Shown: positions 37,308 through 46,868, counted from the stretch's first letter. The stretch: DNA of 64,000 nt from Meridianimarinicoccus aquatilis (GCF_004358675.1 NZ_SMZO01000011.1:43380-107379); one strand, 5' to 3'. Notes: generated by a model not told the origin, from the letters alone. Translations and numbers: made by a program.

Positions 37308-38756
37308 TTAGCGCAGTTGGTTGCCATTCACGAACAGCGTGCCACCGGCGCCGGTTTCGACCTTGCTGGTAAAGGTGTCGCCGTTGCCCTGAACTGCGAA
37401 CATGCCCAGCATCATTTGTGCTCCCATTGCCTGTTGGGCGCTCACGATCCCGCCTGCGATGGCTTGCTGCAACAGACCTGCGAGACCTGTGGCCTGAAGG
37501 TCCAGCGCGCCGATTGGTTCAGCGATGTTCGGAACGCCGCCCGGACCTTCGGGGATGGTGAAGGCTCCGGTGCCGCCAAGTGTTGCGCCGGCCAGATCCA
37601 GCGCAAGGGTTTCAATCCGCACAGCCCGCGGTGCGAGGGATGGAACGGATTCGTCGCCTGGCAGCGCGGTGGGTGCCAGTACATCGATCATTTCAAGGTC
37701 TGCCTCGGCGGTTAGGGAAAGTTGTCCCGGATCGCGGGGCAATGCCCCACGTGGGTCAAGCATGGCCCAGATCGAGTCGCCCATGGTGGCATCCTTGAGG
37801 TCGATGGCGACGCGTGCGGTTTGGATGCCATCGGCAGGGCCGGTCGGAAGGGAAAGGCTCAGGTTCGCCGCGCCCATCACAATCGAAAGCGGACCCATCG
37901 GCACGATTGAGCCGCTCACGGTCGTTACCATGCCGGTCAGGGCCGCCGTGTAATCGGCGCGCAGGTCGGTGAGCGTGAGAGCAAGGCGGCTGGTGTCCTG
38001 CTTGCTGTCAGTTTCAAAGCTGCCTTCGGGGCTGGATTGCAGGCTCACCGATGTGCTGTCGGTGCTTTCAAGGCGGGCAATCATTGACCAATCGCCTTGG
38101 GAGCCGGACAGTTCCGCCCGCATGGCGACGTTTTGCTGAGTGGCGGTGTTGCGGACTTCACCGCCGGTTGCCGGGTCGCGCACGATCAGTTCGCTGGCGA
38201 CGGCATCTGCGGTCAGGTCCGCCACAAGCGGTGCGTCCCCACCGGACAGGCCCGATACTGTGCCGCCAAGGCCGGACAGATCTGCGCGCATGTCCGCGTC
38301 GACCTCTTCGCCATTCTGGGTAAGTGACAAAAGGGTAGCCGTCAGAGTGTCTGCGTTGAGCGTATAGGTCGGCTCGCCTGTTGCGTCCTTGGCAAGCGCG
38401 GTCAGAGGGCCATCGCCAAGCGAGAAGACTGCAATGCTTTCGCCGCCTTCGCCGGGATTGGCTGTCACGGTGATTTCCTGGTTGCCCGGCAGGGATACTT
38501 GCACGTCTGGCCCGGCTTGGGTCAGGTCCATCCGGTCAAAGGTTGCGGTGACTGTTCCGTCCCCGAGCGGGCGTGTCACGGTCAGGCCGCGCAGGGTCAG
38601 CGCAGCGCCCTGTTCAACTTCGGCGGACAGGCTGCGCCCTGCTGCGGCGGCGCGGTCTTGCCAGTCCTGCCACAGGGTTTCGGGGGTCAGGTCGGCATAG
38701 GCGGGAACTGGCAGGGCCATCGTCGTGGCGAGCAGCAGGGAGCGGGTGGAAATCAT
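37308..38756 (-). CDS. DUF2125 domain-containing periplasmic protein
   Basis: 482 residues from MISTRSLLLATTMALPVPAYA, a signal peptide, with AAAGGATG before the ATG; the frame runs open to 38876. The mature sequence is a long beta-rich, repetitive protein (LTLRGLTVTRPLGDGTVTATF, VRIETLALDLAGATLGGTGAF) ending GTLFVNGNQLR. DUF2125 is a Rhodobacteraceae-rich family, possibly distantly like AsmA-type lipid-associated proteins; function unknown. It is divergent from the SDR gene with about 100 nt between. Confidence 0.8.
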   Translation of the reverse strand: MISTRSLLLATTMALPVPAYADLTPETLWQDWQDRAAAAGRSLSAEVEQGAALTLRGLTVTRPLGDGTVTATFDRMDLTQAGPDVQVSLPGNQEITVTANPGEGGESIAVFSLGDGPLTALAKDATGEPTYTLNADTLTATLLSLTQNGEEVDADMRADLSGLGGTVSGLSGGDAPLVADLTADAVASELIVRDPATGGEVRNTATQQNVAMRAELSGSQGDWSMIARLESTDSTSVSLQSSPEGSFETDSKQDTSRLALTLTDLRADYTAALTGMVTTVSGSIVPMGPLSIVMGAANLSLSLPTGPADGIQTARVAIDLKDATMGDSIWAMLDPRGALPRDPGQLSLTAEADLEMIDVLAPTALPGDESVPSLAPRAVRIETLALDLAGATLGGTGAFTIPEGPGGVPNIAEPIGALDLQATGLAGLLQQAIAGGIVSAQQAMGAQMMLGMFAVQGNGDTFTSKVETGAGGTLFVNGNQLR

Positions 38757-38860
38757 TTTGGCATCCTTTCCGGCGGGTGCGTTGCATGCGCGTGTCGGCT
38801 GGGCCAAGGTTGCGCTGTTGTCGCGAAACTGGCCCATACGGCCCGCAGAGGAAAGAGCAC

Positions 38861-39616
38861 TTGAGCGAAGGATCACGAAAAACTGTTCTCATCACAGGCG
38901 CAAGCAGGGGAATTGGCGCTGCGACTGCGCGTGCTTTTGCAGCACAAGGGGCGCAGGTTGCGCTTGTGGCGCGGTCAAGCGGTGCACTGTCGGACCTGGC
39001 GGGCGCGCTGGGCAGTGCGGCTTTGGCGATTCCGTGTGATGTATCTCGGTACCGCGAGGTTGCAGCCGCCGTCGAGGTCGCGGTGCGCACGTTTGGGCGG
39101 CTGGACGTCTTGGTCAACAATGCCGGTGTGATCGATCCGATCGCCCCGTTTGGAGACACGGACCCCGAGGCATGGGCAAAGACACAGGAGATAAACGTGA
39201 ACGGTGTATATCATGGTATGCGTGCGGCTTGGGATGTGATGGCCGAACAGGGTGGCGGCACGATCCTGACCGTTTCGTCTGGCGCGGCGTCACGCCCGCT
39301 GGAGGGGTGGAGCGCTTATTGCGCGTCCAAGGCGGCGGCGGCGATGCTGACGCGGTCTGCCGATCTGGAGGGGCGCGCGCTGGGAATTCGGGCCATCGGG
39401 CTGAGCCCCGGCACCGTGGACACTGACATGCAGGGCGACATTCGCGCCAGCGGGATCGGGGCGATTTCGCAGATGGACCGGTCAGAGCATATTTCGCCGG
39501 ACTGGCCCGCGCAGGCGTTGGTCTGGCTGGCTGGGTCGGGGGGCGATGCGTTTCTGGGTCAGGAAGTGTCGTTGCGCGATGCCAGTATCAGGGCGGCCAT
39601 GGGGCTGGGCACATGA
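38861..39616 (+). CDS. SDR-family oxidoreductase
   Basis: 251 residues. The Rossmann motif TGASRGIG is close to the N-terminus, followed by NNAGV, the catalytic Ser in TVSSGAAS and YCASK. It is a classical short-chain dehydrogenase; substrate unknown. No ATG fits: the best start is TTG at 38861, with AGAGGAAAGAG immediately upstream, giving a normal length. The open frame upstream to 38573 is antisense to the DUF2125 gene. It overlaps the enoyl-CoA hydratase gene by ATGA. Confidence 0.88.
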   Translation: MSEGSRKTVLITGASRGIGAATARAFAAQGAQVALVARSSGALSDLAGALGSAALAIPCDVSRYREVAAAVEVAVRTFGRLDVLVNNAGVIDPIAPFGDTDPEAWAKTQEINVNGVYHGMRAAWDVMAEQGGGTILTVSSGAASRPLEGWSAYCASKAAAAMLTRSADLEGRALGIRAIGLSPGTVDTDMQGDIRASGIGAISQMDRSEHISPDWPAQALVWLAGSGGDAFLGQEVSLRDASIRAAMGLGT

Positions 39617-40227
39617 TCCGCACCGCGCGCGACGGTGCGCTGTGGCAGGCGATCATCGACCGGCCGGACAAAGCCAATTCTGTGACCGGGGCGATGTTGG
39701 CAGAGCTGGCCGATTTCGCCGAAGCGGCGCAGGGCAACGCAAAAGTTCTGGTGTTGAGCGGGACTGGCAAGGTGTTCAGCGCTGGCGCTGATCTGGAGGC
39801 GGCAAAGGCGGGGCTGGCCACTGACCCTGTGTGGGAACGGCTGTCGGCGGCGATTGCGCGGTTCGACGGGCTCTCTATTGCGGCGCTGAACGGAACGTTG
39901 GCGGGCGGTGCGTTTGGCATGGCCTTGGCCTGTGATTTGCGGATCGCAGTTGAGGGCGCGAAGTTCTTTTACCCGGTGATGAAGTTGGGGTTTCTGCCGC
40001 AGCCGTCGGACCCGGCGCGATTGGCGGCGTTGGTTGGCCCGGCGCGCGCGAAGCTGATCCTGATGGGGGCGGCCAAACTGACCACGCCCGAGGCGCTTAC
40101 GTTTGGCTTGGTGGATCGAATCGTTGCGCGGGATGATCTGGATGCTGAGGTGGCAGAGTTGTCACAGGCGGCGCTGGAGGCCGAGCCGTCGCATATTGCC
40201 GGGATCAAGGCGCTGACGCGGGCCTGA
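39613..40227 (+). CDS. Enoyl-CoA hydratase/isomerase family protein, short
   Basis: 204 residues against 250-260 in the usual family. The crotonase core is present: DRPDKANSVTGAM, VFSAGADLEAA (oxyanion-hole region), IAALNGTLAGGAFGMALACDLRIA and FFYPVMKLGFLPQPSD. The usual catalytic Glu at the second position is not evident (LGFLPQPSDPARLAAL), and the C-terminal helical domain is shortened. It may act on an unusual acyl-CoA or be an isomerase-like variant. It is translationally coupled to the SDR gene. Confidence 0.8.
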   Translation: MIRTARDGALWQAIIDRPDKANSVTGAMLAELADFAEAAQGNAKVLVLSGTGKVFSAGADLEAAKAGLATDPVWERLSAAIARFDGLSIAALNGTLAGGAFGMALACDLRIAVEGAKFFYPVMKLGFLPQPSDPARLAALVGPARAKLILMGAAKLTTPEALTFGLVDRIVARDDLDAEVAELSQAALEAEPSHIAGIKALTRA

Positions 40228-40233
40228 GCGGTG

Positions 40234-41469
40234 TCAGTGCAGGCGCGGGCTGTGCGCTGCGCCTGTCACTGTTTCGCCGGTAAGCCAATCGGCTGCCGCA
40301 AGCCCCGCCCAACGGCCCGTCGCGAAACAGCCGGTCAGCAGATAGCCGCCGGTCGGGGCATCCCAATCCAACATCTCGCCCGCGCAAAACACGCCCGGGC
40401 GCGCTTTCAGCATCAACCCTTCGGTCAGCGCGGTTTTGGGCAGGCCGCCCACGGTGCTGATCGCTTCGTCCAGGGGGCGGGGGCCGTTATGGCGCAGGGG
40501 CACGGCCTTGAGGGTGCGGGCAAGGGCAGCCGGGTCCGATGGGAGCGGGCTTGCCCATTCGCGAGCCAGAGCAAGCGAGACGGGGTGCAGGCGCAGGGTC
40601 TTGCGCAAGTGGCTTGTCAGGCTTTGCTTGCCGCGCGGGCGCGACAGCCGGTCTGTCACGGTGTCAACGTCCAGATCAGGGAGAAGATCAAGGGTTATCG
40701 GGGTATCCGCGCGCACCGCTGCAGACACGGCGTAGATGCCGCCGCCTTCGAGGCCGCGTTCCGAGATGACGAATTCGCCGCGATGACGGGCGTTTCCCGC
40801 GTCAAGCGCGACCCCTTTGACGGGCTGGCCGAAATGGGGGCGCATGTGGTCGGACCAATTGACGCGCAGGCCGACATTGGAAGCGGCGAAGGGTGTGCAC
40901 GCCGCGCCAGCCTGTTCCAGAGCGTTTGTCCAAGCGCCGTCTGATCCCAGCCGCGCCCAACTTGCCCCGCCCATGGCCAGTACGGTGACATCGGCACTGA
41001 CCTGCGCCGGGCCGCCCGGCGTGTCAAAGCGGGCGGCGGTGCCATCCCACCCGTCAAAGCGCCAGCGGGGTCTGATCGTGACCCCGGCGCCGTCGAGTCG
41101 CGCCAGCCATGCGCGCAAAAGCGGCGAGGCTTTCATGGCTTGTGGAAAGACCCGGCCGGTTGAGCCAGTGAACAGGGGTTGATCCAGCCCTTTTGCCCAA
41201 CTTTGCACTTGAGCGGGGCCAAAGACGCGAAGCATCGGGTCGAGCCAGCTTGCCGCATCGCCATAGGCGGCGGAAAAGTCACCGATGTCTTCGTGCTTGG
41301 TCAGGTTCAGGCCGGACCGCCCGGCCATCAGGAACTTGCGCGCCACCGACGGTTTGCGATCGACGACCAGCACAGGCCGACCAGTTGCTGCGAGCACTTC
41401 TGCCGCCATGAGCCCGGCAGGGCCAGCCCCGATGACCAGCGCGCCGGTTTGTTCGTTTTGGGTCGTCAT
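40234..41469 (-). CDS. HI0933-family (TIGR03862-like) flavoprotein
   Basis: 411 residues. An N-terminal FAD-binding Rossmann fold (VIGAGPAGLMAAEVLAATG), then KFLMAGRSGLNLTKHED, GRVFPQAMKASPLLRAWL, the inserted domain with SERGLEGGGIYAV, and the C-terminal GVFCAGEMLDWDAPTGGYLLTGCF. These mark the BaiN/HI0933 NAD(P)/FAD-dependent oxidoreductases, a widespread group of unknown physiological role. It converges on the enoyl-CoA hydratase gene and is the first of a minus-strand run here with ubiK 53 nt upstream. Confidence 0.9.
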   Translation of the reverse strand: MTTQNEQTGALVIGAGPAGLMAAEVLAATGRPVLVVDRKPSVARKFLMAGRSGLNLTKHEDIGDFSAAYGDAASWLDPMLRVFGPAQVQSWAKGLDQPLFTGSTGRVFPQAMKASPLLRAWLARLDGAGVTIRPRWRFDGWDGTAARFDTPGGPAQVSADVTVLAMGGASWARLGSDGAWTNALEQAGAACTPFAASNVGLRVNWSDHMRPHFGQPVKGVALDAGNARHRGEFVISERGLEGGGIYAVSAAVRADTPITLDLLPDLDVDTVTDRLSRPRGKQSLTSHLRKTLRLHPVSLALAREWASPLPSDPAALARTLKAVPLRHNGPRPLDEAISTVGGLPKTALTEGLMLKARPGVFCAGEMLDWDAPTGGYLLTGCFATGRWAGLAAADWLTGETVTGAAHSPRLH

Positions 41470-41522
41470 CCTGCGCCGCCTTTGTTGTTTGCGCCCGCGC
41501 GCTGGATGCGGTCGTTGAAGGC

Positions 41523-41768
41523 TTAAGACTTGTCGGCTTCTAGCGCGTCAAGCCGGGCCTTGAGAGCATCGTTTTCTTCGCGGGCCTTCTGGGCCATGGC
41601 GCGCACTGCGTCGAATTCTTCGCGTGTGACGAATTCGCGGTCGGCAAGCCACCGGTCCAACATACCCTTCAGGGCTGTTTCCGCCTCTTCGCGGGCACCT
41701 TGGGCGACTCCCATGGCATTGGTCATCAATTGCGACAGGTCATCGAGAATCTTGTTCTGGGACTGCAT
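41523..41768 (-). CDS. ubiK: Ubiquinone biosynthesis accessory factor UbiK-like (BMFP) protein
   Basis: 81 residues. It has the membrane-fusogenic BMFP pattern: MQSQNKILDDLSQLMTNAMG amphipathic N-terminus, then a charged coiled coil (FVTREEFDAVRAMAQKAREENDALKARLDAL). UbiK helps assemble the cytosolic Coq/UbiJ complex. The ATG at 41768 follows GGAG; the frame extends to 41816. It is divergent from lgt with a 93-nt gap. Confidence 0.85.
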   Translation of the reverse strand: MQSQNKILDDLSQLMTNAMGVAQGAREEAETALKGMLDRWLADREFVTREEFDAVRAMAQKAREENDALKARLDALEADKS

Positions 41769-41861
41769 ATTCGGCTCCATACGTTGTTGTGAAACATATG
41801 GAGCGCCAAGGGCCAAACCTCAAGGTTGACTTCCCGGTGCGCCGATTGCCATGTGCCGCAC

Positions 41862-42755
41862 ATGGTTTATTCGATCCCCTTTCCCGACATCGGGCCCGAG
41901 CTGTTTTCGATCGAACTTGGCGGCTTTACGCTGGCGCTGCGCTGGTATGCGTTGGCGTATATCGCGGGGCTTTTGATCGGTTTGTGGATCGTGAGGCGGG
42001 TGCTGGCCCGGCCCGAACTATGGCCAGCAAACACCCCGCCCATGAGCCGCGAGCAGGCCGAGGCGCTGCTGACCTGGGTCGTGCTGGGCGTCGTGCTTGG
42101 CGGGCGGCTGGGGTTCGTCTTGCTGTATCAGCCGGGATATTACCTTTCCAATCCACTTGAAATTCTGAAGGTTTGGCAAGGCGGTATGGCTTTTCACGGC
42201 GGTTTGGCAGGCGTGATCGTCGCCGGGGCGCTGTTTTGTTGGCATCACAGACTTCGGGCGGCGCAGGTGGCTGATGCCATGGCTCTTGCGGCGCCGACGG
42301 GGCTGCTGTTGGGCCGGATCGCGAATTTCATCAACGCAGAGCTTTGGGGGCGACCGACGACACTGCCGTGGGGCGTGGTTTTTCCCGGTGATGCGGCGCA
42401 GACCTGCCCGCCGGGTTGGGATAGCCCGTGTGCGCGCCATCCCTCGCAGCTTTATGAGGCGGGGCTTGAGGGGCTGCTTTTGGGGGCGGTTCTTGTGGGG
42501 CTGGTTTTTGCGCGAGGCGCCCTCAAGGTGCCGGGGCAGGTGACGGGCGTGTTTCTGACGGGCTACGGCCTTGCGCGGTTCACGGTTGAGCATTTCCGCC
42601 AAGCCGATGCGCAATTCGTGACGCCGGATAACCCTTGGGGTCACGTGTTCCGGTTCGGGGATGCCGGCATAACGATGGGGCAGCTTTTGTCGCTTCCGAT
42701 GGTGGCGGCGGGGCTGATTGTGCTGGGTCTTGCGTTGGCGCGGCGTCCGGCATGA
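41862..42755 (+). CDS. lgt: Prolipoprotein diacylglyceryl transferase
   Basis: 297 residues, polytopic inner-membrane enzyme that attaches diacylglycerol to the lipobox Cys of prolipoproteins, such as the TbpB-like protein at 36344. Key motifs: [25 protein letters not shown] (the catalytic His-Gly-Gly-Leu region), [16 protein letters not shown] and [23 protein letters not shown] is the conserved N-terminus; no strong ribosome-binding site is seen. It overlaps midA by ATGA. Confidence 0.95.
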   Translation: MVYSIPFPDIGPELFSIELGGFTLALRWYALAYIAGLLIGLWIVRRVLARPELWPANTPPMSREQAEALLTWVVLGVVLGGRLGFVLLYQPGYYLSNPLEILKVWQGGMAFHGGLAGVIVAGALFCWHHRLRAAQVADAMALAAPTGLLLGRIANFINAELWGRPTTLPWGVVFPGDAAQTCPPGWDSPCARHPSQLYEAGLEGLLLGAVLVGLVFARGALKVPGQVTGVFLTGYGLARFTVEHFRQADAQFVTPDNPWGHVFRFGDAGITMGQLLSLPMVAAGLIVLGLALARRPA

Positions 42756-43822
42756 CGGCTTTGGGGGATATGCTGCAGCGGCGGATCGCGGCAACGGGAC
42801 CGATCACTATTGCCGAATACATGACCGAATGCCTGCTGCATCCCGAGCATGGGTATTACACGGGGCGCGACCCTTTGGGAGCAGCGGGAGATTTCACCAC
42901 TTCGCCTGAGATCACTCAGATGTTTGGCGAGATGATTGGCTTGGCATTGGCGCAGGCGTGGTTGGATCAGGGCGCGCCGACTGCCTTTGCCTTAGCTGAG
43001 CTGGGGCCGGGGCGCGGAACCTTGATGGCTGATATTTTGCGCGTAGGCCGGGCTGTTCCGGGCTTCATACAGGCGGCAGAGGTGCACTTGGTCGAGGCGT
43101 CGCCAGTGTTGCGCGCGCGGCAGGCAGAAACGCTGAAAGATGCCAGACCCAAGTGGCACGACGACATAAGCGGCCTGCCGGATTTGCCTTTATTCCTGAT
43201 TGCGAACGAGTTTTTCGATGCTTTGCCGATCCGCCAATTCGAACGGATGGCAAAGGGCTGGTCCGAACGGCAGGTTACGGCGGGGCCAGAGGGGCTGGGC
43301 TTTGGGTTGACTTCCCCCGTGTCGCTGGAGGCTTTGGCGCATCGGCTGGCCGACACTGGCGTGGGCGATATTGTCGAGACGTGTGCCCCGGCAACGGCAA
43401 TAGCGGGTGAGATTTCGGCGCGAATTGCGGCACAGGGCGGGGCTGCCTTGATTGTGGACTATGGCGATTGGCAGTCAAAGGGCGACACGTTTCAGGCGGT
43501 GCAAGGGCACCAGCCCGTGAACCCACTGGCAGCGCCGGGCGAGGCAGATTTGACGGCGCATGTGGATTTTCAAGCGTTGGCCTTGGCTGCAGTCGGGCAG
43601 GGCGTGCAGGCGAGCCGGATGGTGCCGCAAGGTGTGTTTCTTGAATCTTTAGGCATGACGCCTCGTGCGCAGGCACTTGCCGGTCCGCTGACCGGTGACG
43701 CACTTGCGGGGCATGTGGCGGCACATCGACGCTTGACGCATCCGGAAGAAATGGGATCACTCTTTAAAGCGATTGCCTTTACACCGACCACAGCGCCGCC
43801 TTTCCCCGGATTGACGCCATGA
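42752..43822 (+). CDS. Class I SAM-dependent methyltransferase, MidA/NDUFAF7 family
   Basis: 356 residues. Family motifs: [53 protein letters not shown] (SAM-binding), [14 protein letters not shown] and [11 protein letters not shown]. In mitochondria NDUFAF7 methylates an Arg of a complex I subunit; the bacterial role is inferred to be similar. It sits between lgt and pgeF with ATGA overlaps on both sides, so all three are translationally coupled. Confidence 0.92.
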   Translation: MTALGDMLQRRIAATGPITIAEYMTECLLHPEHGYYTGRDPLGAAGDFTTSPEITQMFGEMIGLALAQAWLDQGAPTAFALAELGPGRGTLMADILRVGRAVPGFIQAAEVHLVEASPVLRARQAETLKDARPKWHDDISGLPDLPLFLIANEFFDALPIRQFERMAKGWSERQVTAGPEGLGFGLTSPVSLEALAHRLADTGVGDIVETCAPATAIAGEISARIAAQGGAALIVDYGDWQSKGDTFQAVQGHQPVNPLAAPGEADLTAHVDFQALALAAVGQGVQASRMVPQGVFLESLGMTPRAQALAGPLTGDALAGHVAAHRRLTHPEEMGSLFKAIAFTPTTAPPFPGLTP

Positions 43823-44577
43823 CCCTTGAAATCATCACGGCCGATACTTTGTCTCCGTTGCGACACGGGTTCTTCACAAGACGTGGGGGCGCGTCTTCGG
43901 GGGTGTTCGAGGGGTTGAATTGCGGGCGCGGATCATCTGACCAATCAGAGGTAGTGACCATCAATCGCCGCCGCGTTGCTCAGGCGATGCAGGCCGATTT
44001 GTGTGATCTGCGCGGTGTGCACCAGTTTCATTCGGCGATTGCAGTTGTCGCAGAAGACGAAAAGCCGATGGTGCCCCCAAAGGCGGATGCGATCGTAACG
44101 TCGAACCCCGGGTTGGTACTTTCGATCCTGACAGCCGATTGCGCCCCGGTTCTTTTCGCCGATATCGACGCGGGTGTTGTCGGGGCGGCCCATGCGGGTT
44201 GGAAAGGTGCGATAGGCGGGGTTCTGGAGGCGACACTGGATGCCATGGGCAGCCTTGGCGCGCGACCGGACCGCACTGTCGCAGTTGTAGGCCCGACGAT
44301 ATCGCAAAGCGCCTATGAGGTTGGGCCTGAGTTTTTTGAAACGTTCATGGCGGAAAATGCCGACTATGGTCGCTTTTTTGCGGGGGGTAATGGCGATCGG
44401 ATGCATTTCGATTTGCCGGGATTCGCCCTGTATCGTTTGCGGCAGGCTGGGGTTGCCGAAGCGGAATGGTTGCGCCACTGCACCTATGCCAATCCAAGCC
44501 AGTTTTACTCTTTCAGACGAAGTGTGCACAATAAACAGGCAGATTACGGCAGATTGATATCAACAATTAGGCTTTAA
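43819..44577 (+). CDS. pgeF: Peptidoglycan editing factor PgeF (YfiH/multicopper polyphenol oxidase-like)
   Basis: 252 residues. The zinc-binding residues lie in GVHQFHSAI, LTADCAPVLFAD (Cys) and VVGAAHAGWKGAIGG (His); GPTISQSAYEVGPEF is also conserved. PgeF removes wrongly incorporated Ser from the peptidoglycan peptide in E. coli; older names call it a laccase. It closes the lgt-midA-pgeF operon. Confidence 0.93.
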   Translation: MTLEIITADTLSPLRHGFFTRRGGASSGVFEGLNCGRGSSDQSEVVTINRRRVAQAMQADLCDLRGVHQFHSAIAVVAEDEKPMVPPKADAIVTSNPGLVLSILTADCAPVLFADIDAGVVGAAHAGWKGAIGGVLEATLDAMGSLGARPDRTVAVVGPTISQSAYEVGPEFFETFMAENADYGRFFAGGNGDRMHFDLPGFALYRLRQAGVAEAEWLRHCTYANPSQFYSFRRSVHNKQADYGRLISTIRL

Positions 44578-44775
44578 GTCGGTTTTCTCGCAAAAAACTT
44601 CTGCGCCGCAGCAATTTTGTCTTACTTTTGTCGTAATGCTTGGTTATCAGAAGAGCGGGAAACACATAGTCCAAAGTATGTAGGATGATGTGTCAGCGTT
44701 AACTATTGGTTACCCAGTCGTGTGTTTTTGTACCGGGTTGTTTCTGATGGTGTGAGTAAAAAGTTCAGGTATAGG
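44578..44775 (+). other. Non-coding region upstream of a strong terminator
   Basis: About 200 nt between the pgeF stop and a perfect terminator. It is AT-rich compared with its neighbours and holds no convincing ORF. It may be the 3' UTR of pgeF or an independent small RNA ending in the terminator; no clear promoter was found. Confidence 0.35.
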
Positions 44776-44808
44776 GACCGTCCGACCGCCGTCGGACGGT
44801 CTTTTCTG
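44776..44808 (+). terminator. Strong rho-independent terminator
   Basis: GACCGTCCGAC and GTCGGACGGTC form a perfect 11-bp stem with a CGCC loop, followed by TTTTCTGTTT. The T-run is only on the plus side, so it ends plus-strand transcripts coming from pgeF or from the region between. Confidence 0.9.
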
Positions 44809-44839
44809 TTTCGCCGTACAGTGCCGATTCTGCCGGCGT

Positions 44840-45340
44840 TCACGCGCTTCGGCTCAGGCGGCTCTCAAGAACTTCAAATGGAACGCCAGGATCGTCTTTT
44901 GCTGTTCTGATCACAAGCGATGTTTTCACGCTGGCCACGTTATCGGCGGAGGTCAGTTCACCTGTCAGAAAGCTCTGAAAGCTGCTCAAGTCAGGGGCGA
45001 CGCATTTCAGGACGAAATCCACCTCGCCGTTCAGCATGTGGCATTCGCGGACCAATGGCCAGTCATGGCAGCGGGTCTCGAATGCAGATAGATCCACCTC
45101 GGCTTGGCTGCGCAAGCCGACCATTGCAAAGACCTGAACTTCGAATCCCAATTCCCGACTGTCCACATCGGCATGATAGCCGCGGATGAATCCTGCTTCT
45201 TCCAGCGTCCGCATGCGGCGCAGGCACGGCGGTGCAGAGATGCCAACGCGCTTTGCCAGTTCGACATTCGTCATCCGGCCATCGGCCTGAAGCTCTGCAA
45301 GGATTTTGCGGTCTATTGGATCAAGCTTCGTTACGGCCAT
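44840..45340 (-). CDS. Lrp/AsnC-family transcriptional regulator
   Basis: 166 residues. The N-terminal helix-turn-helix (DPIDRKILAELQADGRMTNVELAKRVGIS) is followed by the RAM ligand-binding domain (GFEVQVFAMVGLRSQAE; VRECHMLNGEVDFVLKCV). It is divergent from trxB, 187 nt apart, a conserved arrangement in Rhodobacteraceae. Whether it regulates trxB is unknown; ligands of the family are usually amino acids. Confidence 0.92.
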   Translation of the reverse strand: MAVTKLDPIDRKILAELQADGRMTNVELAKRVGISAPPCLRRMRTLEEAGFIRGYHADVDSRELGFEVQVFAMVGLRSQAEVDLSAFETRCHDWPLVRECHMLNGEVDFVLKCVAPDLSSFQSFLTGELTSADNVASVKTSLVIRTAKDDPGVPFEVLESRLSRSA

Positions 45341-45527
45341 TTTTGCCTCTCCTTGTTGGTGGGACCGTAATCAATCGTGCGGGCGGGCGCAATATTCTTT
45401 CGCTGTGACGCGGGGTGCCTTTGTGAAAATTCACGATATCGTCAATTTACGTTTGCTTTTGCTTTCACCTTTTCCTGACGCGCCGAACTGCTTATATCCC
45501 CGCAGTCCGAAGTGAAAGGGAAGCCAC

Positions 45528-46478
45528 ATGGCCGAGACGAAACACACCCGCGTGCTTATTATCGGGTCCGGCCCTGCCGGGTATACCGCCGCTGTATATG
45601 CGTCACGTGCGATGCTGAACCCTGTTCTGGTACAAGGCATCCAGCCGGGTGGACAGCTGACCATAACCACCGATGTCGAGAACTGGCCGGGCGACACAAG
45701 CGTCATGGGTCCCGATCTGATGGTCCGCATGGAGGCGCACGCCCGCGACGTTGGCACAGAAATTATCGGTGACATCATTACGTCGGTCGACCTGTCAAAG
45801 CGCCCTTTCACAGCGCAGGGCGATAGCGGCACAACATACACTGCTGATGCGCTGATCCTTGCCACGGGCGCGCAAGCAAAATGGCTTGGTCTGCCATCCG
45901 AACAGAAATTCCAAGGTTTCGGCGTTTCGGCGTGCGCCACCTGCGACGGGTTCTTCTATCGCGGGCAGCAGGTCGTTGTTGTTGGCGGCGGAAATACAGC
46001 CGTTGAAGAAGCGTTGTTTCTGACCAATTTCGCAGAGAAAGTGACCCTGATTCATCGTCGTGACAGTCTACGGGCGGAAAAAATCCTTCAGGACCGGCTG
46101 CTCAAGCACCCCAAGATTGAAGTTCTTTGGGATCACGGTGTGGACGAAATCACCGGGACGGATGAGCCGCTTGGCGTTGAGGGCGTCAGAGCAAAGCATG
46201 TGACCACCGGGGAGATCACCGAAGTTCCGTGCAAAGGGGTGTTCATCGCGATTGGTCATGCCCCGGCTTCGCAGCTTGTCGTTGACAAGCTCGAACTGCA
46301 TTCGGGCGGCTATGTTGTCACCAAGGCTGACAGCACGGCCACGTCCATTCCGGGGGTTTTCGCAGCAGGGGACCTCACGGATCACGTGTATCGCCAGGCC
46401 GTCACAAGTGCCGGGATGGGGTGTATGGCCGCGCTGGAGGCGGAGAGGTTTCTGGCCGAAGCCGATGCCGAGGGCTGA
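45528..46478 (+). CDS. trxB: Thioredoxin reductase
   Basis: 316 residues. FAD motif IIGSGPAGYTAAVYASRA, redox-active disulfide CATCDGFFY, NADPH motif VVGGGNTAVEEALFL, and the C-terminal GVFAAGDLTDHVYRQAVTSAGMG. It keeps thioredoxin reduced. GAAAGGGAAG precedes the ATG. A CTTATAT sequence at 45491-45497 is a candidate -10 shared with the heat-shock promoters of this window. Confidence 0.97.
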   Translation: MAETKHTRVLIIGSGPAGYTAAVYASRAMLNPVLVQGIQPGGQLTITTDVENWPGDTSVMGPDLMVRMEAHARDVGTEIIGDIITSVDLSKRPFTAQGDSGTTYTADALILATGAQAKWLGLPSEQKFQGFGVSACATCDGFFYRGQQVVVVGGGNTAVEEALFLTNFAEKVTLIHRRDSLRAEKILQDRLLKHPKIEVLWDHGVDEITGTDEPLGVEGVRAKHVTTGEITEVPCKGVFIAIGHAPASQLVVDKLELHSGGYVVTKADSTATSIPGVFAAGDLTDHVYRQAVTSAGMGCMAALEAERFLAEADAEG

Positions 46479-46559
46479 TCCGGACGACCCACACAATCAT
46501 GGCGTGAATACAGATCAAGTCATTTGACAGGCCCCCGCCTGAGCCTTTACCGCTGCTCC

Positions 46560-46868
46560 ATGACTAATCTGTTTTGCCAGAGAATGTGTGCGATGGGTGC
46601 AGCTCTGGCGGCTGTATGGCTTGTGATCTGGGGGCTGTCGGCACCTGTGCGGGCCGCGTCGCTCATGCCGGGGGAAACCACCTGCGGCCTAGAGTGTATT
46701 GAGGTTGATCTTCCCGGCAGTGCAATGGATGGCGCGGACGAAGACGATGAAATCCTTCAACCTCGTTTTGAAGCCGAGCAAGAATTTCTTGGGGATATAG
46801 AAGGGCCTGCGACAGTTGACGGCAAAGCCGATGCGGCTTCGGATCTGTTGAGTCAGCCTGATCGCTAA
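46560..46868 (+). CDS. Putative small secreted protein
   Basis: 102 residues if started at 46560 (MTNLFCQRM); an in-frame codon at 46524 exists. A hydrophobic segment (ALAAVWLVIWGLSAPVRAAS) looks like a signal peptide with cleavage after AAS. The rest is acidic with two Cys in TTCGLECIEVD. No family was recognised and no good ribosome-binding site is visible. It lies in the same direction as trxB, 81 nt downstream. Confidence 0.4.
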   Translation: MTNLFCQRMCAMGAALAAVWLVIWGLSAPVRAASLMPGETTCGLECIEVDLPGSAMDGADEDDEILQPRFEAEQEFLGDIEGPATVDGKADAASDLLSQPDR

